NCBI GenBank assembly: GCA_028293285.1
Contig: JAQGPC010000232.1
Coordinates: 1-40,084 of the forward strand
DNA length: 40,084 bases
Origin: Pedosphaera sp.
GTDB lineage: Bacteria > Verrucomicrobiota > Verrucomicrobiia > Limisphaerales > Pedosphaeraceae
Reading direction: 5' to 3'
A program made the translations under genes and the position numbers. The notes beneath the pieces are model-generated. The model worked only from the letters and a program-made list of their open reading frames with translations. It had not been told where the DNA came from and did not search any database. Shown here piece by piece: positions 26,921-36,649 of the stretch. Numbering within the stretch: the stretch's first letter is position 1; each line of letters begins with the position of its first letter.

Positions 26921-27018
26921 TTATTCCACGGGATCGGAAATTGGCTCGATTTTTGCGTGGATTTGTGGCATATGATTTTGCCAGCAATGGGCTTGGCCTC
27001 ATTACATTCACACCACTC

Positions 27019-30000
27019 ATGCGTGGTATAACGTACTTTTTTATTGGCTTACTGGTTTGGCTTGAGGCTGTGGCGGCCTCATGTGCCGTTCCGTACGGAT
27101 TGGAAACCCGCAATCCAGTTGGAACATTCCTAAACGGCAAACTGCCGCCCAGCTCAATCGACGACTCAGGTGGCTGGATGACAGTGGCCGCCTTTCCCAA
27201 CCTGACTTTTGAAGATCCCACTTTTCTTACCTGTGCGCCTGGGACTGATCGTCTTTATGTTTGCGGTCGCCAAGGGATGATTTGGTTTTTTCAAAACGAT
27301 TTCAATGCCACCAACAAGACGGTCTTTTTAAATCTTACGGGCCGGAACCAGGGATATGATGATTGCGGACTCGTGGGCCTGGCGTTTCATCCCGAGTTTG
27401 GCCAGCCTACTTCCACTAATCGCGGCTACTTTTACGTCTATTATCAATATACGCCCAGCCCGATTAATCCGAGTCCAAACCGGCCAAGTCCAACCATTCC
27501 CACGTTTAATCGACTCTCACGTTTTACCGTGCCGGATGGCTCACTGATCGCTGATCCAAACTCGGAACAGGTGCTCATCAACCAATTTGACCGCAATATC
27601 TGGCACAATGGCTGTGGATTATTTTTTGGAACGGATGGGTTTCTTTATTTAAGCAACGGTGATGAAGGCGGCGGAGACGATCAATATGCCAATTCACAAA
27701 AGATCAACAAGGGCTTGTTTTCCGGTGTATTGCGCATTGACGTGAACAAAGACCCGGCCAAGAGTCATCCCATCCGCCGCCAACCCTTAAGCGGCTCTGC
27801 GCCACCTGCGGGTTGGCCAGCCACTTACAGCGCCAATTACTATATTCCCAATGACAATCCGTTTGTGAATACGAATGGGAGCGTTTTGGAGGAATTCTTT
27901 GCCATTGGGTTTCGCAACCCTTACCGCGTGACTTTCGACGCGCCCACCGGACGCATTTGGGCGGGTGATGTCGGCGATAGCGCGCGTGAAGAAGTAGATA
28001 TGGTAATTAAGGGTGGCAATTACCAGTGGAATTACGGTGAGGGCTTTTCTTCCGGCTCCGGCTCAAAGCCAACACCCATCATCGGCACGGAAGTTCCGCC
28101 GATTTATGATTATCCGCATGCCGATGGAAACGCTTGCATCATTGGCGGGTATGTTTATCGCGGCAGCCAACATGCCGCCAGCCTGACGGGTAAATACATT
28201 TTTGGCGATAACGCCTCCGGCCGTATTTGGTCGCTGACGTATGATGGCACCAATCCGCCGGTGGTGACCTTCCTATGCAACATGCCGCCCGGTTCGAACT
28301 ATGAAGGACTTTCCTCTTTTGGTGTTGATCAGAACAACGAAGTTTATCTGTGCCAGATGGGAGCTGCAGGACAGATTTTAAAACTGGCCCGAACGGGAGC
28401 AGCCTATGCCCAGCCGCCAACACGTTTGTCGCAAACGGGCATTTTTACAAATCTCTCAAGTTTAGCCACGGACTCGGGCTTGATTCCTTATGATGTCAAT
28501 TCGCCGCTTTGGTCGGACAATGCTCTTAAAAGCCGCTGGCTTGCCGTACCCAATGACGGCGCTCCTTATACCGCGAATGAAAAAATCGGATTCGCTGCCA
28601 CGGGTGAATGGACTTTTCCGATTGGAACAGTTTTTGTGAAACATTTTGAATTGGGAGTGGACGAAACCAATCCCATGATCAAAAAGCGTCTGGAAACGCG
28701 CCTGCTTGTTCGTGGCACCAATGGCAACTATTACGGTCTGACTTATAAGTGGCGTCCGGACAACAGCGAAGCCGATTTGCTTACCAACAGCTTGAGTGAG
28801 AACGTCGTAATTACTACGGCCAGTGGCACGCGCACGCAGAGTTGGTATTATCCCAGCCGTCAGGACTGCCTTATCTGCCATAATCCCAATGCGAATTATG
28901 TTTTGGGCGTTAAGACCCGCCAATTGAATGGCAATTTCACCTATCCCAGCACAGGCACTAATGACAACCAATTACGCACCTTGAACCAACTCGGCCTGTT
29001 TAATCCCGCTTTGGATGAAACTGTTATTCCTGCTTATGCGAGTCTCGTAAAGGTTACCAATGCCACCGCTTCGCTCGATACCCGTATGCGATCTTATCTG
29101 GATGCCAATTGCGCCCAATGTCATCGTCCGAATAGCGGCATTCGGGCCAACTTTGATGCTCGCTTTGATACGCCACTTGAATCTCAGGGTATTATCAACG
29201 GAACGGTGTTCGCGGATTTAGGAATTGTTGACGCCAAGGTCATTACACCGGGCGATGCCTCTAAATCAATCATGCACTTCCGCATGAACACCATCGGCCC
29301 CGGCAAGATGCCGCCAGTGGCCCGCAATACCATTGATACGGACGCGATAACGGCTTTGGAGGCGTGGATTGATAGTTTAGATCAGCCTGTGCCGGACACT
29401 CCGCCTGTCGTTGTTGTACAGCCGCTAAGTATTGCTGTCGGTCAGGGAACAAGCGCCAATTTGCTCATTGTGGCCACCGGCACCAAACCGCTGGCTTATC
29501 AATGGCGGCGAAATGGAACTCCGGTGAGTGGCGCGACCACCAGCCAATACACGTTATCCAGCGCCCAGCCTGCGGATGCAGGAGTTTATTCAATAATCGT
29601 AACCAACGCGCTGGGAAGTATCACGAGTTCAAATGCTGTGCTGACGGTGAACGTTCCTCCATTGATTATCGCACAGCCGCAAAGTTTTACCGTGCGCCAG
29701 GGAAGCAGCACAAGTTTCAGTGTGGTCGCCTCCAGCCTCATCCCCCTCACCTATCAATGGCAATTTAATGGAAATGATATTGTTGGCGCCTCCAATTCAT
29801 TATTGCTGCTGACTAATGTGCAATATACCAGCGCAGGAATGTATTCCGTGATGGTAGGAAATGCAGGCGGCTCAACCAAGAGCAGCGACGCGGTGTTGTC
29901 GGTTGTGCCTGCAGGCGTTCCGTCGTCTGTGGGCTTGGTCAGTTGGTGGCCCGGCGATGGCAATGCCAACGACATTCAAGGCACTAATAATGGAACGCTT

Positions 30001-30798
30001 CGTAACGGGACGACATTTACCACGGGCAAAGTGGGACAGGCATTCAACTTCAATGGGTTAACCAACATGGTTTCGGTTGGTTCCATTGTCACTTCGCTAA
30101 CGAATACATTTACGATGCAACTGTGGGTCAATCCATCGACCTCCCGAGCGACTACAGCGGAAGCCACCAGCGGCGTCACTGGACTAACAGGTCAACGTTA
30201 TGCCATTTCGCCTAAGCACGGCGGCGCTACTTACGGCACAAACCACGCTGGCGCGGGAATTTCCATTGGTATCAACGGAGTGAGTATCTTCGAATACTCC
30301 GACAATTATATGCCTTCATTATTGGTTTATAGCAATGCGGTTAGCGGCTGGACACATGTGGCTGTCGTTTATACGAACAAGCAGCCCAAGCTGTACATCA
30401 ACGGAGTCTTGAAGCGCACTGGCTTGACCAGCACACGCACGGTCCATCCAAGCGCTGATCTGGGTGGACCCACCGGGTATTTCAGCGGCGCCATCGATGA
30501 GGTTTGCATTTATAACCGTGCCCTTACGGCAGCGGAGATTCAGGCTGTTTATAATGCCGACAGCGCAGGGATGTATAAAGGCGGTGAGTTTACTGGGATT
30601 AATTTGCTGCCAGCCAGGCAAATCCAGCTTGGACTGGAAGGCAAAACGGGCGGCAAATTCCAAATCGATTTTTCCACCAACCTGATTTTCTGGTCACCAT
30701 TGACGGTGCTGACCAATATTAACGGCACTGCAACGTTTACCGATTTTTCTGCAACGAATTCCCGCCAGCGCTTCTATCGCTCAGTATTGGTGCCTTAA
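27019..30798 (+). CDS. Secreted sugar-dehydrogenase-like propeller fused to a diheme cytochrome, Ig and LamG modules
   Basis: The ATG at 27019 begins a clear signal peptide (MRGITYFFIGLLVWLEAVAA), giving 1259 residues; the frame is open upstream to a TTG at 26941. Residues about 30-450 are a six-bladed GSDH-like propeller (GLVGLAFHPEFG, GYFYVYYQY, LYLSNGDEGGG, EEFFAIGFRNPYRVTFD, GGYVYRG). Residues about 467-790 match the SO2930-type diheme c cytochrome: YDVNSPLWSDNALKSRW, GTVFVKHFEL, heme site CLICH at 617-621, CAQCH at 698-702, and GKMPPVARN. Two Ig-like domains (about 797-970), a LamG domain (about 975-1188) and a tail ending RFYRSVLVP follow. It may oxidise a sugar outside the cytoplasm and pass electrons through two hemes; PQQ use is not shown. 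It stands alone. Confidence 0.88.
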   Translation: MRGITYFFIGLLVWLEAVAASCAVPYGLETRNPVGTFLNGKLPPSSIDDSGGWMTVAAFPNLTFEDPTFLTCAPGTDRLYVCGRQGMIWFFQNDFNATNKTVFLNLTGRNQGYDDCGLVGLAFHPEFGQPTSTNRGYFYVYYQYTPSPINPSPNRPSPTIPTFNRLSRFTVPDGSLIADPNSEQVLINQFDRNIWHNGCGLFFGTDGFLYLSNGDEGGGDDQYANSQKINKGLFSGVLRIDVNKDPAKSHPIRRQPLSGSAPPAGWPATYSANYYIPNDNPFVNTNGSVLEEFFAIGFRNPYRVTFDAPTGRIWAGDVGDSAREEVDMVIKGGNYQWNYGEGFSSGSGSKPTPIIGTEVPPIYDYPHADGNACIIGGYVYRGSQHAASLTGKYIFGDNASGRIWSLTYDGTNPPVVTFLCNMPPGSNYEGLSSFGVDQNNEVYLCQMGAAGQILKLARTGAAYAQPPTRLSQTGIFTNLSSLATDSGLIPYDVNSPLWSDNALKSRWLAVPNDGAPYTANEKIGFAATGEWTFPIGTVFVKHFELGVDETNPMIKKRLETRLLVRGTNGNYYGLTYKWRPDNSEADLLTNSLSENVVITTASGTRTQSWYYPSRQDCLICHNPNANYVLGVKTRQLNGNFTYPSTGTNDNQLRTLNQLGLFNPALDETVIPAYASLVKVTNATASLDTRMRSYLDANCAQCHRPNSGIRANFDARFDTPLESQGIINGTVFADLGIVDAKVITPGDASKSIMHFRMNTIGPGKMPPVARNTIDTDAITALEAWIDSLDQPVPDTPPVVVVQPLSIAVGQGTSANLLIVATGTKPLAYQWRRNGTPVSGATTSQYTLSSAQPADAGVYSIIVTNALGSITSSNAVLTVNVPPLIIAQPQSFTVRQGSSTSFSVVASSLIPLTYQWQFNGNDIVGASNSLLLLTNVQYTSAGMYSVMVGNAGGSTKSSDAVLSVVPAGVPSSVGLVSWWPGDGNANDIQGTNNGTLRNGTTFTTGKVGQAFNFNGLTNMVSVGSIVTSLTNTFTMQLWVNPSTSRATTAEATSGVTGLTGQRYAISPKHGGATYGTNHAGAGISIGINGVSIFEYSDNYMPSLLVYSNAVSGWTHVAVVYTNKQPKLYINGVLKRTGLTSTRTVHPSADLGGPTGYFSGAIDEVCIYNRALTAAEIQAVYNADSAGMYKGGEFTGINLLPARQIQLGLEGKTGGKFQIDFSTNLIFWSPLTVLTNINGTATFTDFSATNSRQRFYRSVLVP

Positions 30799-30961
30799 CT
30801 GCACGGATCATTGGAATAATTTTCTTGATGAAACCGCTGAGATTTTCATTTCCAGAAAACTGCCGCTGAATCTGAATAACTATTCGCCATTATTGTGAAG
30901 CGCAGTAGGGTGTACTTGAGGGTATTAAACGTTGGCAGTTGCGTTTATCACGCCGGACAAT

Positions 30962-33900
30962 ATGGCGCGAAATAAAACAGATTATTTCCACTTTCCTTCT
31001 GAAGCAGAGCCATCTTCGACAGTTCACTCTTTTCAGTCGCGATATGGCATGGCAGTGGTGTGTGTGCTGCTGGCATTTGTAATCAGCTTGTTCCTGGAAC
31101 CGTTGCTTGGTGGGCCTACGCCATTTATTTTCTTTGTTGCCGCCTCGCTTCTCGCTGGGTGGTATGGCGGTATCGGCCCGGGTTTGGCGGTGCTGCTGGG
31201 TGGATTTCTCCTGGGCGATTTCTTTTTCACCAAACCGTTATATCAATTCGGGACGCATAACCCGGTTGATCGCATCCTGCTACTGATTTATGCGAGTGTA
31301 GCGATCATTGGACTGGCGGTGATTACCAGCCTGCATCGAGCAAAATCGCGGGAGAGGCGGATGCACCAGGTTACCAACCGGCTGGAACGCGAGATTGAGG
31401 AACGCCGCCGCACGGAAGACGCGTTGCGTTTATCCAGAGAAAAGCTGAACTTCGCCCTCGCTGCTGCCAATATGTGCAGTTGGGACCTGGACATTTCAAA
31501 TTGTAAATTCGAATGGTCGTCGGGATGTGAATCAATTCTAGGCCCCCAAAAGAATGGCCGGCCCGAACGTCAAAAGGAGTTCCTTAACTACGTGCATCCT
31601 GAGGATCGCGAGCCTCTGAAAGAAGCCATGAAGCGGTGCATTGAGCAACGCACGGATTATGAAAAGGAATTTCGATCCATTTGGGCCGATGGCAGCCTGC
31701 ACTGGATTCGAGCCAAGGGAAAATTTCTACGCGATGTAAATGACAAGCCCACCCGGATCCACGGAGTCATAATGGAAATAACGGGTCGCAAGCAAGCCAG
31801 AGATCAATTGATTAACTCGGAACGTTTTATCCGCTCAACACTGGACGCGCTCGGAGAGCATATCGCCATCCTGGACGAAAAAGGAACCATTCTAAAGGTC
31901 AACCAGGCTTGGCGCGATTTTGCCGTGGCCAACCATTTGTCCATGGACTCTTTTGGAGTTGGCAGCAACTATCTTACTGTTTGTGATCAGGCGCATGGCT
32001 TGGGGGAAGAAGATGCGCAAAAAGCAGCCGCTGGAATTCGTGCAGTGGCGCAAAATGATAATGATAAGGATGATTTTTATATGGAGTATCCGTGTGATTC
32101 ACCCATCGAGCAGCGATGGTTTATCATGCGGGTCACACGATTTGGCGGGGATGGTCTCACACGACTGGTAGTATCCCACGAAAACATCACCGAGATAAAA
32201 AGGGCTGAAGCTGCCTTGCGAAAAAGCGAAGAACGAGCCAAAGCGCAATACAAGGGCTTTCCGATCCCGACTTACACCTGGCAAAAAATTTCCGAGAAGG
32301 AGTTTAGACTGGTGGATTGCAATGATGCCGCCCGCGCCTTCACCAGTGGGCGTATTTCCAATCTCATGGGAAAGGATACCTGTGAGCTCTACCCGGATGA
32401 GCCGGAAATTATTGAAGAGATTTCCCGATGCTTCCAGGAAAAAGCGCCCTCTCATCGCGAGATGCTCTATAAATTTAGGACCACTGGCGAAAGCAAGCAT
32501 TTGTCGGTGAATTATGTTTTTGTGCCTCCCGACCTGGTCATGATTCATTGCGAAGACATCACTGAACGCAAACAAGCGGAGGAAGCGTTACGGAAAACAA
32601 CGTCACTACTGCGCACCACGCTGGAATCCACTGTGACTGGAATATTGGTGGTTGATCTTGAAGCAAAGGTGGTGAGTTATAACCAGAGATTCGCAACCAT
32701 GTGGCAGATTCCTGAGACCATGATCGCCTCCAGGGATGATACCCAATTACAGGAATATGTACTGAGCCAGTTATCGGATCCGGAAGCATTTCTGCGAAGA
32801 GTTCGCGAGCTTGTGGAGCGTCCCGAGGTAGAAAGCCAGGATGAATTGCACTTCAAAGATGGCCGGGTTTTTGAACGCTATTCGCAACCTCACCGTATGG
32901 ATCACCAGATTGTGGGACGGGTCTGGAGCTTTAACGACGTGACTGAGCGCAGACGGGTGGAAGAGGCTTTGCGCGTGAGCGAGGAACGGTTTCGGGCAGC
33001 TTTTGCCGGAGCCGCAGTTGGCATGAGTCTAAGAAATCTTGAAGACCGCTTTGCGGAAGTTAATGAGGTTTTTTGTTCGATACTGGGATATACCAAGGAG
33101 GAATTAATAGGGATGAGTGCTTATTCCATTATTCATCCACTAGATCTTCCCAAGGCACAAGCGCTGATCAGCCAGCTTTTAGCAGGTGAGATCCCAAACT
33201 TTATTGTTGAGAAACGTTATGTAGCCAAACGTGGTGAAATAGTCTGGGTTCAGAGCAGCGTGTCCTTGCTCCGCGATGCTCAAGGGCAGCCAGTAAGTAT
33301 CCTGGCCATCAGCGAAAATATCTCCAAGCGCAAGCGGGCAGAAGAGGCATTGCGCGAAAGTGAGGCGCAACTTCGCGAGTTGGCCGATGCCATGCCGCAA
33401 ATTGTTTGGGCGGCCCGGCCTGATGGAAAGGTGGAGTATGTAAATAAAAAATGGATTGAATACAGCGGCTTGTCAGAAGAACAGGCCCATACCTTTGAGG
33501 GATGGAAGATGGTTCTCCATCCCAATGACGAGGAGCATGCTCTGAGATCGATGTACACCGCACTGCAAACCGGCCAACCACTTCAAATAGAATCGCGCAT
33601 CAAACAAAAAGAAAATGGGTATCGCTGGCATCTCACCCGGGCTTTGCCGGTCCGCGATTCATTGGGCAGGATTGTCCGATGGTTCGCCACTTCCACAGAT
33701 ATTGAAGACCAGAAAAGGACTGAGCATGAGTTAAATTCGGCGAGAGAACAGCTTGCCATTTACGCGCAAGACCTCGAGCATCGCGTTGCAGAACGCACGG
33801 CCAAACTCGAAGGATCCATAAGATCCCTAGAAAGCGTGCTTTATCATGTGGCCCATGATTTACGCGCACCTCTGCGGGCCATGGCAGGGTTTTCAGAAAT

Positions 33901-34492
33901 ATTGATTGAAAATAATACTGCGCCACTGGACGAAGAAGGAAGAGATTTAGCAGAGCGGATTATTGATGGTGCCAAACGAATGGACTGCCTGATAAAGGAC
34001 TTGTTGGCCTATGGACGGTTGAGTCATTTGTCAATCTCCCCGCGTCATGTGGACTTGAGCAGAGCCGTCGAGCGCGTATTGCTCAACTTGAATGCTGCCA
34101 TCAGGGTCAGAAACGCCAACGTACAGGTGATCAGGCCACTGCCGGTAATTCAGGGAGATCCCACAGTTCTTGAAGAAGTGTTGACCCAACTCGTGCAGAA
34201 CGCACTGACATTTGTCGCTCCCAATATCACGCCCCATGTTCGCATTTGGGCAGAAAGCCGGGAGAGCATGGTGCGGCTTTGGGTTGAAGATAACGGCATC
34301 GGAATTGACCCAGTGCACTTGAATCGAATTTTCCGCGTGTTTGAACGTTTGCATCGAGCGGAAGAATACTCTGGAACGGGCATTGGCCTGGCCATTGTTC
34401 AGAAGGGAGTGGAGCGCATGGGCGGGTCTGTGGGTGTCGAATCTGAGCTTGGAAAAGGAAGCCGGTTTTGGGTGCAGCTACCAGGTGTTTAG
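30962..34492 (+). CDS. Membrane sensor histidine kinase with six PAS domains, orphan
   Basis: The ATG at 30962 gives 1176 residues; an in-frame TTG at 30932 is less likely. Residues about 30-125 hold DUF4118-like membrane helices (VVCVLLAFVISLFLE, FIFFVAASLLAGWYG, LLLIYASVAIIGLAVIT), as in KdpD. Six PAS domains follow, starting near 156, 282, 419, 543, 668 and 798, each closed by an ITERKQAEEAL-type helix. HisKA is YHVAHDLRAPLRAMAGFSEI with H965. HATPase has QLVQNALTF (N-box), VEDNGIGID and GTGIGLAIV, all intact. It has no receiver domain and no regulator gene beside it, so its partner is elsewhere. A phytochrome-like or bacteriophytochrome-type HisKA end is suggested by LRAPLRAM. The signal is unknown; several PAS domains could bind ligands or cofactors. 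The gene converges with the efflux operon. Confidence 0.92.
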   Translation: MARNKTDYFHFPSEAEPSSTVHSFQSRYGMAVVCVLLAFVISLFLEPLLGGPTPFIFFVAASLLAGWYGGIGPGLAVLLGGFLLGDFFFTKPLYQFGTHNPVDRILLLIYASVAIIGLAVITSLHRAKSRERRMHQVTNRLEREIEERRRTEDALRLSREKLNFALAAANMCSWDLDISNCKFEWSSGCESILGPQKNGRPERQKEFLNYVHPEDREPLKEAMKRCIEQRTDYEKEFRSIWADGSLHWIRAKGKFLRDVNDKPTRIHGVIMEITGRKQARDQLINSERFIRSTLDALGEHIAILDEKGTILKVNQAWRDFAVANHLSMDSFGVGSNYLTVCDQAHGLGEEDAQKAAAGIRAVAQNDNDKDDFYMEYPCDSPIEQRWFIMRVTRFGGDGLTRLVVSHENITEIKRAEAALRKSEERAKAQYKGFPIPTYTWQKISEKEFRLVDCNDAARAFTSGRISNLMGKDTCELYPDEPEIIEEISRCFQEKAPSHREMLYKFRTTGESKHLSVNYVFVPPDLVMIHCEDITERKQAEEALRKTTSLLRTTLESTVTGILVVDLEAKVVSYNQRFATMWQIPETMIASRDDTQLQEYVLSQLSDPEAFLRRVRELVERPEVESQDELHFKDGRVFERYSQPHRMDHQIVGRVWSFNDVTERRRVEEALRVSEERFRAAFAGAAVGMSLRNLEDRFAEVNEVFCSILGYTKEELIGMSAYSIIHPLDLPKAQALISQLLAGEIPNFIVEKRYVAKRGEIVWVQSSVSLLRDAQGQPVSILAISENISKRKRAEEALRESEAQLRELADAMPQIVWAARPDGKVEYVNKKWIEYSGLSEEQAHTFEGWKMVLHPNDEEHALRSMYTALQTGQPLQIESRIKQKENGYRWHLTRALPVRDSLGRIVRWFATSTDIEDQKRTEHELNSAREQLAIYAQDLEHRVAERTAKLEGSIRSLESVLYHVAHDLRAPLRAMAGFSEILIENNTAPLDEEGRDLAERIIDGAKRMDCLIKDLLAYGRLSHLSISPRHVDLSRAVERVLLNLNAAIRVRNANVQVIRPLPVIQGDPTVLEEVLTQLVQNALTFVAPNITPHVRIWAESRESMVRLWVEDNGIGIDPVHLNRIFRVFERLHRAEEYSGTGIGLAIVQKGVERMGGSVGVESELGKGSRFWVQLPGV

Positions 34493-34494
34493 CC

Positions 34495-34509
34495 GTAAAC
34501 AAATTTTAC
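34495..34509. terminator. Weak hairpin between convergent genes
   Basis: GTAAA (34495-34499) and TTTAC (34505-34509) flank five bases in the 35 bp between the PAS kinase stop and the permease stop. The stem is short; it is the only structure seen where both transcripts must end. Confidence 0.25.
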
Positions 34510-34527
34510 AAGGGCAGTCCGGACAAG

Positions 34528-35889
34528 TTATTCGTGACGAAGGGCTTCAACTGGATCCATGTTCGCGGCACGAATCGCTGGATAAAGTCCGAAGATGACA
34601 CCAACCAAACCAGAGATGGAAAATGCAATGAGTGGGGACCAAAACGTCACGATGGTGACCATACCGGCAAAATAGCTCACCAGAAATGGAATGGTAATTC
34701 CCAACAGCACTCCCAGAATCCCACCGCAGCCGGAGAGCATAATAGTTTCCACCAGAAACTGAGTGACGATGTCCCGTCGCTTGGCACCGAGGGCGCGACG
34801 AATGCCGATTTCACGAGTCCGTTCTGTCACGCTGGCGAGCATGATGTTCATGATGCCGATGCCACCGACCAGGAGGGAAATTGCCGCGATGGAGCCGAGC
34901 ACGATGTTGAAAATTTGTTTCGTGCGCTCGGCCCGTTTCAAGAGTTCCAGCGGCACGACCATGTCATAATCTTTTTTGTTATGGTTCCGCTCCATTAGAT
35001 CCTTGATGGCCAGTGAGACATTAACGACTTCATCGGGACTGGCAACTTTGACGGTCACTTCGTGGAGTTGGACCCGCTCCGCCTCGAAACTGCCGCGACG
35101 CCGTTTGCGCAGGACTTCGCCATAGCGGGTCTTGGCGGTTTCCAGCGGGATGAACATCCTTTCGGCAGCGGCTCCTTTTGAACTGTCGGTCGATTCTTCC
35201 GCCTTGGGCCCTTTGGACTTGGGCTCCATGACACCGATTACACGGTAGTATTCACTCGCCACCCGGACGGTAGAGCCAAGGGCTTGTTGCAAAGGAAATA
35301 ACTTTTGCATCATTTCCGAACTGATGACGCAAACGTTCGCCTTCTCGTCCATCTCCCGATCGGTAAAGAAACGTCCCTGGGCGACGCGTTGGTTGCGCAT
35401 TTCCGGGTACCACGGAACGGTGCCCATGATTTCGCAATCGGTCTGGCGGCTGATGTTCCAGGCATATTCACGCATGATGCGCGCGGGCACGACAATTGAA
35501 ACTCCCGGAATGGTGGACTTGATCCGTTTGATGTCGGCATAGGTCAGGCCGTATTGGAGGATGTAACTGGCGCGGTTATTTTCCGAAACCTTCCGTTCCT
35601 CGGAAGGCTTAACGCTGCGTAAAATAATATTCTGACTGCCCAGGTTCTTGATCTGTTCCTGCGCCTCATGGCTGGCCCCTTCGCCAATGGCGAGCATGGC
35701 GATGACCGAGCAAACACCGAACACAATGCCCAACGCGGTAAGCAGTGAGCGCAGGCGATGCAGCCAAAGGCTTTTCATGCCGAGCCGGATGATGCGTTTC
35801 AACCGCGCTGCTTTCAGACCACGAAAAAAACGATACAGCACCAGCATTTCCTTGCTGGTGTTCGCGCTTATTCTGGAGGGCACGCTCAT
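34528..35889 (-). CDS. MacB/FtsX-type ABC transporter permease
   Basis: A 453-residue protein. One membrane segment lies near the amino end (about 46-70, LLTALGIVFGVCSVIAMLAI), followed by a periplasmic MacB_PCD domain (about 75-310), then three membrane helices (IAAISLLVGGIGIMNIMLAS, the segment with GGILGVLLGITIPFLVSYFA, and SGLVGVIFGLYPAIRAA). TERTREIGIRRALGAKRRDI is the standard FtsX-family cytoplasmic loop and DPVEALRHE the usual end. The ATPase is encoded separately, as in split MacB systems. It would act with that ATPase to drive mechanotransmission from the inner membrane, moving a substrate from periplasm to TolC. The start overlaps the ATPase stop (ATGA). The substrate is unknown; macrolide export is only one option. 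The periplasmic domain has an extra polar insert with EESTDSSKGAAAE. Confidence 0.93.
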   Translation of the reverse strand: MSVPSRISANTSKEMLVLYRFFRGLKAARLKRIIRLGMKSLWLHRLRSLLTALGIVFGVCSVIAMLAIGEGASHEAQEQIKNLGSQNIILRSVKPSEERKVSENNRASYILQYGLTYADIKRIKSTIPGVSIVVPARIMREYAWNISRQTDCEIMGTVPWYPEMRNQRVAQGRFFTDREMDEKANVCVISSEMMQKLFPLQQALGSTVRVASEYYRVIGVMEPKSKGPKAEESTDSSKGAAAERMFIPLETAKTRYGEVLRKRRRGSFEAERVQLHEVTVKVASPDEVVNVSLAIKDLMERNHNKKDYDMVVPLELLKRAERTKQIFNIVLGSIAAISLLVGGIGIMNIMLASVTERTREIGIRRALGAKRRDIVTQFLVETIMLSGCGGILGVLLGITIPFLVSYFAGMVTIVTFWSPLIAFSISGLVGVIFGLYPAIRAANMDPVEALRHE

Positions 35890-36629
35890 GCGGAGGATTT
35901 GGAAACCCGAACATCACTCTCCACCTGGCCGTCCCGCAACCGGATGGTGCGGCTGGAGCGCTGGGCCACGTCATCATCGTGGGTAATAAGAATGACGGTT
36001 TTGCCTTGGCGGTGCAGGTCGTCGAACACCTTGAGAATTTCCGCGCCCGAGGTGGAATCCAAGTTTCCTGTAGGTTCATCCGCGAGAATGACAAGTGGAT
36101 CATTCACCAAGGCGCGGGCTATGGCGACGCGTTGCTGTTGACCGCCGGAAAGTTCAAATGGTTTATGCCACAGCCGTTTCTCCAAACCGACCAAGGTGGC
36201 GAGTCTAATAGCAATCTCGCGGGCTTCTTCTTCCGGTCGGTCCTGGTAATAAAGCGGCACCTCGATATTTTCCACCACGGAGAGTTGCGGGATCAGGTTG
36301 TAGGATTGGAAAATGAATCCAAGCCGAGTTCCGCGCACGGTGGAAAGATCGTCATCAGTCATCCGGGAAACATCTTCGCCGCCGAGTAGATAGTGTCCGG
36401 TGGTGGGACGGTCAAGACATCCGAGAAGATTCAACATGGTGGATTTACCACAGCCGGATGGCCCCATGATGCTGATGTATTCTCCCGACTGTATCTCCAG
36501 GGAAACACCGCGCAATGCTTCGACCAATACTGGCCCCATTTGATAATGCTTTCGCACGGCATCAAATTTGACGATGGGGCCGCTCAGCTTCGGTGATACC
36601 GGAACTTGAGTTGGTGAAGGAGAGGTCAC
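35886..36629 (-). CDS. MacB/LolD-type ABC transporter ATPase
   Basis: A 247-residue ATPase. Walker A is GPSGCGKST at 56-64, the Q-loop is FIFQSYNLIPQLSV, the signature is LSGGQQQRVAIARAL from 160, Walker B is LVILADEPTGNLDS with E185, and the H-loop histidine is H217 in LITHDDD. All ATP-binding residues are present and the length is normal. PTGNLD and the FQSYNL variant are typical of the MacB/LolD branch. Its stop overlaps the permease start (ATGA). It starts 20 bp after the membrane-fusion gene's stop. The first 18 residues before the ABC core are rich in proline and serine and are not conserved in the family. Confidence 0.95.
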   Translation of the reverse strand: MTSPSPTQVPVSPKLSGPIVKFDAVRKHYQMGPVLVEALRGVSLEIQSGEYISIMGPSGCGKSTMLNLLGCLDRPTTGHYLLGGEDVSRMTDDDLSTVRGTRLGFIFQSYNLIPQLSVVENIEVPLYYQDRPEEEAREIAIRLATLVGLEKRLWHKPFELSGGQQQRVAIARALVNDPLVILADEPTGNLDSTSGAEILKVFDDLHRQGKTVILITHDDDVAQRSSRTIRLRDGQVESDVRVSKSSA

Positions 36630-36649
36630 GCTTAAGTAGAAAGAAGAAG

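Larger units (their letters stand above)
26113..27018. other. Intergenic decay region, 906 bp
   Basis: No intact gene is seen. From left to right it holds the upstream region of the GntR-type gene, an AT-rich stretch (26210-26400) without recognised content, a small-gene relic (26416-26604), a terminator hairpin (26636-26680) and a Fur-like relic (26768-26920). The remaining 100 bp lead to the start of the dehydrogenase-cytochrome fusion gene. Confidence 0.5.
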
